Assembly (NCBI GenBank): GCA_024114885.1
Contig: CP099418.1
Span: 1,984,001-2,048,000 of the forward strand
Length of the DNA stretch: 64,000 bases
Direction of reading: 5' to 3'
Source: Septoria linicola
Taxonomy: Eukaryota; Ascomycota; Dothideomycetes; Mycosphaerellales; Mycosphaerellaceae
The notes beneath the pieces were generated by a model. It was not told where the DNA came from, did no database searches, and saw nothing but the letters and a program-made list of their open reading frames with translations. The translations under genes were made by a program, and so were the position numbers. Positions 31,687 through 42,430 of the stretch are shown piece after piece; the first letter of the stretch is position 1, and each line of letters begins with the position of its first letter.

Positions 31687-33888
31687 CTACAACTTACTCT
31701 CTCGTGCCTCACCGTCTCCGACTTCTCTCTTAGCCCGGTCACGCAGCTCTTTCCGCAACAGCTTACCACTAGGATTCTTGGGAATCGCATCAAGTGCCAC
31801 AACGCCTCCCTCTAGCCTCTTATGCCTGCTGACTCGTTCCGCCAACCACTTCGCGACATCGCTTGGACCAGCTTTGGCGTTCTGCTTGAGCACAATATAC
31901 GCTCGAGGAGCTTCTTCCCCTTTGGTCGTCACGCCTACAACCGCAGCATCTTCGACGTCCGGGTGATCGAGTAACAGCGCCTCAAGTTCTGCAGGAGCGA
32001 CTTGGAGTCCTTTGACTTTGATCAGCTCCTTCTTCCGGTCCACGACGTAGACTAGTCCTTTGGCGACATAAGCAATGTCTCCCGTTTTGAGCCAGCGCTC
32101 TCCGTCGCTCGTGAAGGTCTTCTTGGTCTCTTCTGGACGGTTCCAGTACCCTTTCATGACATTTGGTCCGCGGACCCAGAGCTCTCCTCGCTCGCCTAGT
32201 GCGACTTCGCGCTCGTTGTCGTCGACGATCATGCCCTCGATGTTCGGATTGAGCTCTCCAACTGCTGCGAGATCGATATTGCCTTCGAGGTTGGGATCCC
32301 ATGTTAGAGCTGAGCAAGTCACTTCGGTCTAATAGTAGAATTGTCAGTCGATTCTCCCGCATAAGCTCCACGAGACTGTGATGTGCAGTTCTGATTTGCA
32401 CGCCGAAGTATGATGAGGCTTCAAGAACCTGACCGAAAAATGTCCAGCAACGACACTTACCATGCCCCATCCCTGGCGAATCTCCACTCGTGCAGTGAAT
32501 CGACGCTCGAACTCCGCTATGGTTTCTTTACCCAGTGGCGCAGCACCACAGCCCACACCTTCCAGGCTCGTGAGATCGTACTTGGACACCTCCTCGCGCT
32601 TCGTAAGTTGTACCACGATTGGCGGAACCAGTGTGAGGTTCGTGATGCGGTACTTCTGGATGTACTCTAGCATGTTGATGAAGTCGTACTTGCGCATTAG
32701 ATAGATTGGAACTCCCTGCAGAGGATAGTTTAGACCGTAGTAGGTCTGCCCGTACGCATGATACCTGTTACCGAGTCAGCCAGACCTACAAGTCCAGAAT
32801 AGAACTGGCCGCATATGCCGATACGATGATGACCCAAGAGTGCCGTCTAGCGACTGCTGCACTCACATAGGAAGAAATGCAATGCCTCTGGCTCTCTGCC
32901 GCCATTCGGCATGATCGGACTTGAGGGCGGAAACATAATTGGTTTGCTCTGTATTGGCGATGTAGTTGTAATGCGTGATTTCAACGCCCTTTGGCAAGCC
33001 TGTTGTTCCGCTAGAGTAGTTGAGAACTGCCGTCCGGTTCTGCTGGGACCGCGTGGTGAACTCTTCCCATCGGAAAGACGAAGCCTCTGACTTCGAAGCC
33101 AACAGCTTGGTCCAGGTCTTGATGCCATTCACGTCTGTTGCTCGATTCTCGAATGCTTTGGTGCCATCGTCAAAGACATAAAGGTTCTCCAGTGGAAAGT
33201 TGGACTCCTTGGCGGCCTGTACTCCAGCTTCGAGGTTAGCCTCTCCAACGAGAAAGAATTTGGCTCCAGAGTCTTTCAGCTGATGAGCCGCCTCGCGAGG
33301 AACGTAGCTATAGCACACGGGCGAAGGTCAGCAATGTCTCAAACTCACACAGACTCTGCTACAGCCGCTGTAACGACATGAGCACCAAGCCCCACAGCGT
33401 CGGCACGACGGATAGAGACATGAGTGTTGTCACCGGACTGGATCTGAGCGGCCGCTTTACTCACGTAGGATTGGCAGCAGAGAAGATACCCCCTGGATGG
33501 ACAATAAGCTCTTGCTGACTCTTTCCAAATAACGCGTTGGTCTGAAAGCTCACCCGCCATGATCGTGCCATACTGAACCGAGGTGAAGAAGATTGTGTTT
33601 CCCGAAAACAACAATAGTCGATCACCTGTTTGCAGACCTGATGTACAAGTCATTAGCCGGCACTGGCCTCTCCATTGGCTACTGCTGTCTAGACTGACCA
33701 GCTTTCTTGATTCCAGCTGCGAATCGCATGCTCCATTCTCGATAGGTAGAGTGAGAAAGATAGTTCTCAGGTTTCTCGCCTTCAATGATGAGTGGGCTCT
33801 CGCTGAGCTTTGCTGCTGGCGACTGAAATAGGTAGGTTGGTAACGAGCAAATAGGAATGTCGATGCTGAACCTTGATTTCCACGGCAT
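31687..33888 (-). CDS. 4-coumarate--CoA ligase-like acyl-CoA synthetase with peroxisomal signal
   Basis: Six exons are proposed: 33888-33699, 33637-33554, 33492-33465, 33307-32867, 32764-32461 and 32328-31687, giving 562 aa; every junction restores family sequence (GIKKAG-LQTGDRLLLFSGN, GGIFSAANPT-YVPREAAHQL, GWGM-TEVTCSALTW). Motifs of the ANL superfamily: AMP-binding YSSGTTGLPKG, GWGMTE, TGD, the hinge DRKKELIKVKG and the catalytic-Lys region PSGKLLRKEL. The protein ends in SKL, a canonical PTS1, so import into peroxisomes is expected. It should activate an aromatic or fatty acid to its CoA thioester via an adenylate; substrate cannot be read from the sequence. Introns are 61, 61, 157, 102 and 132 nt, longer than average here. 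No neighbouring biosynthetic genes are seen. Confidence 0.92.
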
Positions 33889-36740
33889 GATGAAATGTTC
33901 ACAAAGGAACTAAGCTCCCAGATTTGAGAGTCTCTGCTTGAAGCACCCTCAATGGTGCAGGGACGGGCTCAAAGTCTTGCTGCGAAAATTTTAGATCGTG
34001 GAGATGATGTGCTCGTGTCTTGTGGCCAGAACGGAGATGAAGAACGGCCTTGGTGGAAGCGTCAGACGGATCACATCTGTGCTCTTCGTCGGCAGGACAC
34101 TACTCGCTAGCTAGCGAGCTGTGTGTGCCATGCTTCTCCAGGCCGTAGAGATGCTGGTGGCGCGTGGCACGCGTGTGGAGGTGGGGTTCTGTAAGCGGCT
34201 ACCGGCAATGTCAGCTATTCACTTGCTGACTGCCTCGGCACACCATTTTGGGATGATGAAGCCTTGGCTCGTCTTGTGTATGTTCTAGCGAGCAGTACGT
34301 TCTACCAACATGTCAGCAATGCGCATGCTTACAACACTAATCAGACCTTGCAGGCATCGTGCGATAGTCGCAACGAGACAGTGGCCTCAACTACTGCGAG
34401 TCCCAAGAAGTCACCATATCCAGGACGCGGCGACGAGATATACCAAAGAATTTGTGTAGTGGCCGAAGTTTGCCATGTTCCCATATACATCAATAACGTG
34501 ATGAGAAGCTCGAAGGTCTTCGAAGTCCTGCGTTTTGCTCTGCGGCAGCGACGTGGCGGCGACTCCACCAGCCTTGAGGATAGTGCTCAGGGATGCGCAG
34601 CACAAGTTCAGTGCCGAAGGACGTACACGGAAATGGTCAGCCTCTTTCGACTTTTGCGTCCTGATGTTACCATCAGCATCCATCGCAATATCCATGGCCT
34701 TTATGGCAGTAGCCCAGGTTCGCAAGACAAGACAAGTTCAAAGGCGAACTCGAGCTCGAAGATGGTCGCGGGGGTAGAATGGTGTAACACATATGGAGAG
34801 TTCGCAGCCACATGCACATTTACGTGCGCCGCCATACTTGCCTCTCGGTGGTGTGATATGCTATGCTATGTTGTCCTTCGATGCAAGATTGTCGGTAGCC
34901 TCAAGCACAGTGGTTTGTGGTATATCAACTTGTAAGCAGAGCTCATTCTTGTGTTGCTTCGGTTACGGCTCAGCACAGTATATCTGCTCATGAGGTCACA
35001 AGCAACGCAAGTCTATGCCTTGGGTGTGGCTTGATGCTTGCCTTGTCTGTCGTGCGCGGTGATAGTCTGGTACCCTGAGAAAGCAATCGTGGATCCTGAG
35101 CCGGGACCGTAACCGCCTAGTAGCCCCGCCCGGAAATCTCGGAACGCGCGTTGTGATTTGTCGTACTCAGACAATGCACCTGCATTTGTGAGGGCTGTAC
35201 AACATCATATCAGTCATGCCACTCTTCTCTGTCTGTGACTGAAGGCTTCCGGACGAGCTGGCATGAAAACCATTGATACATGCTCCGGAGATTTTCCAGA
35301 TATGCTGCACGTGTTCGGCATCGTACATGAATATCCCGGGATAAGTAGCGCAGAAGCGAGTCCTTGCTGCAGTTATCCCCTGCCCCATGCAGATCATGTT
35401 TGCAAGGTTGAACGAGGGCGGATTCGTGCGAGGTCCTTCACGCTGCTAGCGATTGTACTGTTTCGCCTTGCGCCGCCTTGCGCGAGGTGCCATATAGCCA
35501 CGAGCAGGTTTCCCGCCCCGGGACAGAAAAGCGTTGATGTGGCATTGCGCGTTCCAGCTCACGCGCTTCCGGCTGGAGATGGCGCGCGTGAAGGTGAGTC
35601 TCGCTTTGAGCAGTGGAGTCGGACCCCACCACTGCCGCACAAGGCGTAAGGAGAGTCTAACGCCGAGATACGACTGCATCTTGCTAGCCAACCAATGAGA
35701 CGCCCGCGAGGAGGCAAAGGAGAGCTGACTACGCAATGCGGATGATGAAGCCGTTTGAAGCTGAACCACGCACAGCAGTATCAGGTTCGCAGGGCAACAG
35801 TCGCAGAACGTTCTGCTGACAGCCTGCAGAGAGTCCGTTGACGATAGGTCAACAGCCCAGATAGAGTGTGGCCCGAGCCAATGCTGTCTCCCACAATTGA
35901 TCGGATGATCCTAGTCGCAGGAGTCGTGCGGCCGTGTCAAGTGTGCAATACAACAGCTCTGCTGCAGTTGACACACTGCACACAGCGTGCATCGACGGCG
36001 CAACTCGTACATCAATTCAACAGGCTCGTGTTCACGTCTTATTCCTGTCTCTCGCTCGCCGCGACGGTCAATCACTAGCAGCGGCGCAGTACTCAGCCAA
36101 GCTTTTGGGAACCAATTTCCTTTAGTCTAGTGCCCAGATCCCTGCAGGCTGGCAACTCGCCGGACGGACGCATCGTCCACCTTGTCGTCTCGCTCTGCTG
36201 TTGCTGCTGAGACCACCTCCACCACGACACCTCGCCGGGGCACCCACTATCATCACTCCATCCTGAGCAGCCAGCACACAACATCACCACCACCACCACT
36301 GCTGCTGTTCGCAGTCGTGTGCTGTCTCTCGCTGTTGTGCAGTTGCTGCCGTCCACTCCTTATTGCTGTTGTTATTGTCATTCATTCTTGGAGCCGCTCT
36401 GCTGTGCAAAGCCTTCTACCTGTTGTATGGCCCTCGACTTGCCTGCCTGCGCTCGTGCCGCGCGTTGACAGCGCTACGTGGCACATGGGTGTTTTTGCTA
36501 ACTTGACGGTGACAGTAATACTTCTGCATCCGCCATAGGCCATTGCCCTCGACTCGTCGCCGTTCAACCACCTTTACTCTTCACCTCGACCAGTCTCACG
36601 CTTCGAAACACCACTGGCATCAATTGGGCATTTCCACGACCCCGCGACTCAAATGGTCGAATCTTTCTGCTGCCAGGTGTTGTACATTTGACTTCCTTGG
36701 TGGCAGCACCAAAGCAATCCTTCACAAGAGCATTGCGACA
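33889..36740. other. 2.85-kb gene-poor region with leader of next gene
   Basis: No convincing gene. A 224-codon open frame at 34264-34935 starts at TTG and lacks motifs. From about 36130 the plus strand becomes CT- and CCA-rich (including CACCACCAC near 36289), consistent with the promoter and 5'UTR of the gene at 36741. A branch-like GCTAAC near 36496 and CCATAG at 36533-36538 may mark the 3' end of a 5'UTR intron, but I could not fix a donor. Confidence 0.4.
36427..36691 (+). promoter_or_regulatory. upstream ORFs in the leader of the cell-wall protein gene
   Basis: Three short ATG-initiated ORFs precede the main ATG at 36741: 36427-36468 (13 aa), 36485-36538 (17 aa) and 36653-36691 (12 aa, MVESFCCQVLYI). 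The last ends 49 nt before the main start. They would reduce or regulate translation if in the mRNA. The first two may be upstream of the transcription start or within a 5'UTR intron. Confidence 0.45.
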
Positions 36741-39443
36741 ATGGCCGAGGTCGCAGCATCTGGCCAGCACCGGTACTCCTACAGTGTGGGCAATATGCTG
36801 TCAGCACAGCGTTCTGTCCCTGCGGCGCCACAGATTGAGATGACTCCAAACCCAGAGTTCTCATTTCCAATGCTGCCTCAGTCTGATCAGGCGTCCAGAC
36901 CTCGAGGCTTGCGGACTCACGGGCGACCGATGTCGATGAATATGGACGCACATATTCCAAGCGCAGAGTCGCGTCACAAGAGAGCAGCAACCCAACAATT
37001 GCCAAGTTTCTCTTTCAATTCTACAGATCACACAGGGCTGCAGGCGGACCAACCTACCCTACAGCTAACGGAGCCGATTGCCACGACCCCTTCGCGCGGA
37101 GGTCATCGCAGGAATATTAGCGAATTTGTTGGAGGCGTTGGAATGAACAGCGCAATCAGCTCGAGTCCCACCAGGAAATCGACATTGGAAACGCCTGGAG
37201 TCTCTCGCGGGCACAAGCACCGTCGGTCAGCTGCGATATCTAGCCACGACCTCAGCAGTATCATGGGCAATGCTGAACCTCAGCCACGCTTGTCCAGTAG
37301 TCTACCGAGCACTCCTCTTGAACATCCGATTGGCATGGCCGACACCTTCGGTGACCTATATGGGACGAGCAACAAGGTGTCAGCCTTTGACCCGTTTGGT
37401 CCATCGCTCGCAAATGCTCAAGGCCGTCCGCCCTCACGCCGCCAGGTCGGATTTTCAGAGAACGTGGAGTACATCCCGCGGCCTCTTTCGACAATTTCCT
37501 CAGAGACCGAAAGCTCGCTTAATACCGTGCGAGGACATTCTGTAAACAACAGCATATCCTCGATGTTGAGCTTGAGCACTCCAAGTCCATCTGCGCCTCG
37601 GACTCGGCCGATTTCTTTGGAGACTACCCTTGAGGACGAGCCGAAATTGCTGCCGAGATTGTCAGTGGAGGTCAGTAAAAGAGTAGAACGGGAAGGCGAG
37701 TGGCTCAAGCATGGATCTTCTGGGGCCCTTGACCGACCTACAACCGCGAGCGACGTCCTCTCCAAGTCTCTGACATTCGCGACCGAGGATGTAGCTTCGA
37801 GAGCTCGCAAGGACCAGGTGAAAAAGCACTCGGCGAGTCGTTCTCTAGGCTTCGACCGCCGGAAAAGTGAGCCTGCCATTGGCATGCACACGAAAGAGCC
37901 TTCGCGGCTCTCGGCGCTTTCTTTACAAGAGAGTACTGAATCTGCTGTCAATCCAGACGACGATACTACAGCCGCCGACCGACGTTCATCAACGAGAAAG
38001 ATCAAGGATTGGGCTGTATCCAAGATCGTTCGGAGGACCAGGCCACGCTCCGAAGTGATTATGCCACGCCCACTAACGATCCACGAGCCACAACGCTCTG
38101 TCGCGGAGACCGACCTTGATGCTGTGTTCAACATGGATGACGACGCGGATGTGATGCACGATCGCGCGGTCATGCCCGAGGTGCAGCTGAACATGCACAT
38201 GCCCGTTCTTGGCTCACAGTCTAATCATCGCGCGCGTAATAGCGAAGATGGAGCTATGCTAGACCTGGATGACGCGCTCGGTCGCCCCAGAACTCCGACC
38301 CAGTATGGTTCTCGCAGGCCACGTAAAATGCTTCATAGCGATCGGGGTACCCTGGATTTCATGGGTCCTGGTGCCCACTACCAACCCATGCACCACCGGA
38401 CTGCCAGCGCTCCGGTCTTGATGGCATTCGATCAGCCTCGCACTAGCTCGCCACCGCAACCAGCGCTAGCTGTTTTCGAAGAGGAAGAAGAGGAGCAAGT
38501 ACCAGAGGTGAGCTTGAGGCCGAGTAGCATAAGGTCTGCTACAGACGAAGAGAGCGCTACAGGTGTTTCTATTGTAGACCAAGACGCGAGTCTTGCGAAT
38601 TCTGCACCGACGACCAGTCTGGACGAAGGCCTCGGAATTCAACGCTCGGAGTGGGACCTTGAACCACCTACTTATGTTGCGTCGGGTTCCAAACTCTCTA
38701 CTCCGCTCGTCGAGCGCCGTGCAAGCTCTATCATTGAACAGACTATTATGGAGGAGACGAGTCCTGTCGACTCAGTGGCGATTGTGCACAATCAGGAGCC
38801 GTGGGAGGAAGAGGTTGATTTACGGGCTCATTCCCTCACCAAGTCTTCCGACAGCAGTGAAGCGCCCACCCTGATGGCCGTCCCAACTGGCTTGCTGTCG
38901 ATCTCCGATGGAGCCCCGGTGATCACAACTCCCGAAGTGTCTCAGTCATCCGCCTTCTCGTCCCCTGACTTTGCTCGACGCCAAAGCTCTTTCGATACCT
39001 CACGAGTCGGGACTTCCGCATCATCAATCGCCGACACTCGCACTGTGAGCTCTTGCACCACCGGCGAACCCCAGCAGGATCCTAGGATGTCGGTCGACGA
39101 CGTGCCCTCTCTGACCAGCTCACGCTCCACGATGATTAGCACCATGCATGCCAACTCGTCACGGCGTGACGTCGCCGGTCTTCGCACACCGTCCTTCACC
39201 TCAGGATCTCTTGACTCTGCGGCGGCCGAGAGTCGCCGCCGAAAGCGCGCAAGCCTACAAAGTCTGTCGCAACTCGTTGGTGGTCCCTTCGGGCCACGAC
39301 CGGCTGGAACGGATGGTACCCGGCCGTCAACAGCAGCAACAGAGACTGCCTTGTCACAGACACCCAGAAAGAAGGAGCATCGTTTGAAGAAATTGATGTT
39401 TTGGAAGTCTAAGCGTCAATTCAGCACTTCCACGATTAATTAA
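36741..39443 (+). CDS. 'cell wall proline-rich' conserved fungal protein
   Basis: A single exon of 900 aa from MAEVAASGQHRYS; the frame is open further upstream but without an in-frame ATG. Conserved-looking blocks include RGGHRRNISEFVGG, HKHRRSAAISSHDLSSI, SSLPSTPLE, RQVGFSENVEYIPRPLS followed by TISSETESS, and a basic C-terminus (KKEHRLKKLMFWKSKRQ). These match, from memory, a Pezizomycotina family often named 'cell wall proline-rich protein'. Despite that name no signal peptide, transmembrane segment or GPI signal is present, and Pro is not dominant: the protein is a Ser/Thr-rich disordered polypeptide with many basophilic and proline-directed phosphosites. The basic end could bind acidic membranes. 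An intracellular phosphorylated scaffold is the more likely nature, by inference. Upstream ORFs lie in its leader. Confidence 0.85.
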   Translation: MAEVAASGQHRYSYSVGNMLSAQRSVPAAPQIEMTPNPEFSFPMLPQSDQASRPRGLRTHGRPMSMNMDAHIPSAESRHKRAATQQLPSFSFNSTDHTGLQADQPTLQLTEPIATTPSRGGHRRNISEFVGGVGMNSAISSSPTRKSTLETPGVSRGHKHRRSAAISSHDLSSIMGNAEPQPRLSSSLPSTPLEHPIGMADTFGDLYGTSNKVSAFDPFGPSLANAQGRPPSRRQVGFSENVEYIPRPLSTISSETESSLNTVRGHSVNNSISSMLSLSTPSPSAPRTRPISLETTLEDEPKLLPRLSVEVSKRVEREGEWLKHGSSGALDRPTTASDVLSKSLTFATEDVASRARKDQVKKHSASRSLGFDRRKSEPAIGMHTKEPSRLSALSLQESTESAVNPDDDTTAADRRSSTRKIKDWAVSKIVRRTRPRSEVIMPRPLTIHEPQRSVAETDLDAVFNMDDDADVMHDRAVMPEVQLNMHMPVLGSQSNHRARNSEDGAMLDLDDALGRPRTPTQYGSRRPRKMLHSDRGTLDFMGPGAHYQPMHHRTASAPVLMAFDQPRTSSPPQPALAVFEEEEEEQVPEVSLRPSSIRSATDEESATGVSIVDQDASLANSAPTTSLDEGLGIQRSEWDLEPPTYVASGSKLSTPLVERRASSIIEQTIMEETSPVDSVAIVHNQEPWEEEVDLRAHSLTKSSDSSEAPTLMAVPTGLLSISDGAPVITTPEVSQSSAFSSPDFARRQSSFDTSRVGTSASSIADTRTVSSCTTGEPQQDPRMSVDDVPSLTSSRSTMISTMHANSSRRDVAGLRTPSFTSGSLDSAAAESRRRKRASLQSLSQLVGGPFGPRPAGTDGTRPSTAATETALSQTPRKKEHRLKKLMFWKSKRQFSTSTIN

Positions 39444-40494
39444 TAAGACAAGACATAGAACGTGTTGGGACGATGCTATGGGCCTGTACACCTTGGGGCG
39501 CACGGTTGTTTTACCTGGATGGCAAGTCATTGGGAGGGAAGGATAGCTTCACGAGCGTTATGCATTGCAATGAAATCACCAGTTGCACACGGCAGGAATG
39601 GGTATGGAGGAATCTTTGCGGAGTTAGGGGTGGAAGACATGTAGAAGCAGTCCATGATAAGGATGCGCGTCGTGCACCACGACGTCGGTACTACAGGCTT
39701 GGACGTAGTCTCCGATTATGATGAACTACAAATATGATCCAAGCGACGCTTGTTGCGAGCACTGCATGTCCTTCGGGCTGCCACACTTGAAATGACTTTG
39801 GAGCGGGCCAATGGTTTCACGACTGCGTAGTAGATGCACATTGATCCGCTTTTGAGTCGCCACGAATGGTTGAACCATTGTGAACTTCGTGTTCGAAGGA
39901 GAGGCTGCTACACGGAAGCTGTGGGACGTTTTTCCGAGCTCAGCAATTGCATTGTGACTTCGGCTTTACCGACCGACCTTCATCACTCGCCATCTGCCCT
40001 TCCTCTTCGCCTCTTCACAGTATCCCCAATGCTGTGCATCTGGAGACGCGTCACGCGCTCAACGGTCGTGCAAGCAATCGCCAAGAAACAAACAAGAGTC
40101 GTCGATCGCCAGCGTCTATCACGCTACACGCTTGTACTGCTCCAGAAGGGTCTTTCATTGGTCAGCCGGCACGCTTTTCAGATTTGAGTTTAGATGAAGC
40201 CTTAACTTGGCTAGAAGAAGGCGAGTTGAGCCCCTTGGCAATAAGCTGCAGGTCCTCGTTTGAAGGTTGTCCCTTCTTTGCTTCAACTGTTTTTGCCTTC
40301 CTACATTATTTTGGCCACGGCTTCCGTCCCTCCTTTCCCTCGTTGTCCGACTTCTTTCCACCTTTAACTTTAGTTGCTTGTACTTCTCACTCGTTCTCAG
40401 ACTTCTTCAAACTGTCGTTTACCATCTTAGTGTTTGGACTTCCGCCACGAATCTGACATCCGTGGCCACAACACTTTCCGCGAATCGATTCATC
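39444..40494. other. intergenic region, promoter and leader of the GH72 gene
   Basis: No gene is recognised. From about 39960 the plus strand is CT-rich with CTTCG/TTCCT runs up to the ATG at 40495, typical of a leader for a highly expressed wall gene. Confidence 0.4.
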
Positions 40495-42028
40495 ATGAAA
40501 GCAGGTATTGCTTTCGCGGCTGCCTCGGCTGCTTTAGCCAACGCGGCCCACGCACCCAACAGGATTGAGGCTCGAGCATCGAAGAGCAGCTCAGGAAGCT
40601 TGCCGGCTGTTACTGTCAAGGGCAATGGTGAGCAGGACATCGTGTTGTGGGAAAAAAGCAGCTGCTGATTCTTGACAGCCTTCTTTGCTGGCGATGAGCG
40701 CTTCTATATTCGCGGAGTCGACTATCAGCCAGGTGGTTCCTCCGAGGCAGAGGATCCGATCGCTGATACTGCCACCTGCCAACGGGACATCGCTGAGTAC
40801 GTGACGAAAGGCAATGAAGCGCAGGTCAGATACTAACATCTCTCGGCAGGTTCCAGAAGTTGGGCGTCAACACCATCCGAGTGTACACAGTCGACAACAC
40901 TGCGAACCACGATGAGTGCATGAGTGCGCTCGCAGATGCTGGCATCTACCTTGCGCTTGATGTCAACACTCCAAAGTACTCGATCAACCGAGACAAGCCG
41001 GCACAGTCCTACAACCCAACGTACTTGCAATCCATCTTTGCGACGATCGATGCATTCGCCAAATACGACAACACGCTGCTTTTCTTCTCAGGAAACGAGG
41101 TGATCAATGCAGACAACAACACCAACTGCGCTCCATACATCAAAGCAGTGACCCGAGACATGAAGCAATACATTGGTAGTATGGGCTACCGCTCGATCCC
41201 AGTCGGCTACTCAGCTGCCGATGTGGAGAGCAACCGCTTCGAGATGGCACAGTACATGAACTGCGGTACCGATGACCAGCGTAGTGACTTCTACGCGTTC
41301 AACGACTACTCATGGTGCGACCCGTCGTCCTTCACTACCTCTGGATGGGACCAGAAAGTCAAGCAGTACAGTGACTACAGCATTCCACTTTTGTGAGTGA
41401 AATATCATTTGTTCTTCGCCTGCGTGCGCTGACCATTGCTAGCTTGTCCGAGTACGGATGTATTACCAACCAGAGGAAGTTCGGAGAGGTGGCATCGCTT
41501 TACAGCGACAAGATGACCAGCGTCTACTCTGGTGGCCTCGTCTACGAGTATAGCGAGGAGGGAAGTGGTTATGGTCTGGTCACAATCTCTGGCGACTCTA
41601 TCTCCGAGTCTGATGACTTTGCGGCTCTTGCCAATGCATTCAGTCAGACTAAGCCTCCAAGTGGAGATGGTGGCTACAAGTCTAACGGTTCGCCATCTGA
41701 ATGCCCCACACAAAGCGACACCTGGGAGGTTGAGGACTTTACCGGCCAAGACCTGCCAGCGATTCCAGAGGAGGCGGAGAAGTACATGAAGAGTGGCGCT
41801 GGAAAGGGACCTGGTCTCACCGGCTCTGGCTCGCAAGACGCTGGCGGAGCCTCTACTGGCACGGCCTCTCCAGGATCTGGCAGTGTTACTGCCACGGCAA
41901 AAGCTGGCGCGACCTCTTCCGGAGCAGCATCTGGTTCACTCATCATGGGTGAGATCGGCATTGCACCTTTCGTTTGCACTGCCGTTGTCACGATGTGCTC
42001 ACTTTTCGGTGCCGGTCTTTTCATGTAA
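40495..42028 (+). CDS. GPI-anchored beta-1,3-glucanosyltransferase, GH72 (Gel/Gas)
   Basis: Four exons (40495-40627, 40679-40796, 40850-41392, 41443-42028) give 459 aa. Introns are 51, 53 and 50 nt; the second has a perfect TACTAAC branch site. Residues 1-20 form a signal peptide (MKAGIAFAAASAALANAAHA). The GH72 catalytic domain shows FYIRGVDYQPGG, LGVNTIRVYTVD, the acid/base Glu167 in FFSGNEVIN and the nucleophile Glu268 in LSEYGC. No X8/CBM43 cysteine module follows, so it is the Gel1-like (GH72-minus) subgroup. A Ser/Gly/Ala-rich stretch leads to a hydrophobic tail after GSLIMGE, a GPI-attachment signal. The enzyme elongates and branches cell-wall beta-1,3-glucan outside the plasma membrane. 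Convergent with the Hsp70-like gene. Confidence 0.95.
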
Positions 42029-42430
42029 GAGACTCCCGAAAATGTTGTCAGCATGTCCGGGCGCGATTGTGTCAAACAGCCTTGCATTGCAGCATTCGCG
42101 AAGTGTTTGGGTCTAGATCAACATTAACCATAGCATGCTCATAAATTCTATAAATTTGACGCAACGATTCAGCATTATGCGGCGTCCGCGGCCAGCTGAA
42201 GGCACATTCCATGCCTTTACTTCGCGGAAGTGTTGGCTGTCAATCAATTCTGTAGTAACTAGTGATGGCGCTCGTGCTTACGGACTATTTTGACGAATCA
42301 CATCTTCATGCTGCAATGAGCCATTGTGCAGAGACCGGTCGCGTTGGGTATGTGAATTCGGAATGACAGGGAGCGTCGACCTGAACCTGCTGCTCCCCCT
42401 GGCGTGTACGAACGAATTGATCGCTAGTGT
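42029..42430. other. intergenic region between convergent genes
   Basis: The 3' flanks of the GH72 and Hsp70-like genes. TATAAAT near 42148 is in a 3' position and is not taken as a promoter. Confidence 0.4.

Noticed and set aside
33308..33464. Possible micro-exon inside the 157-nt intron of the acyl-CoA ligase gene (internal GTGAGT, GCTGAC and TATAG)
   Set aside because: Any internal exon tried breaks the frame, while direct joining gives the family sequence ANPTYVPREA.
34264..34935. 224-codon open frame on the plus strand in a gene-poor region
   Set aside because: It starts at TTG, has no domain, repeat or signal motif and no splice partners, and a comparable open frame exists antisense (34411-34725).
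36543..36740. Upstream extension of the 966-codon frame of the cell-wall protein
   Set aside because: It begins at TTG without an in-frame ATG and reads through CT-rich leader; ATG 36741 is the first credible start.
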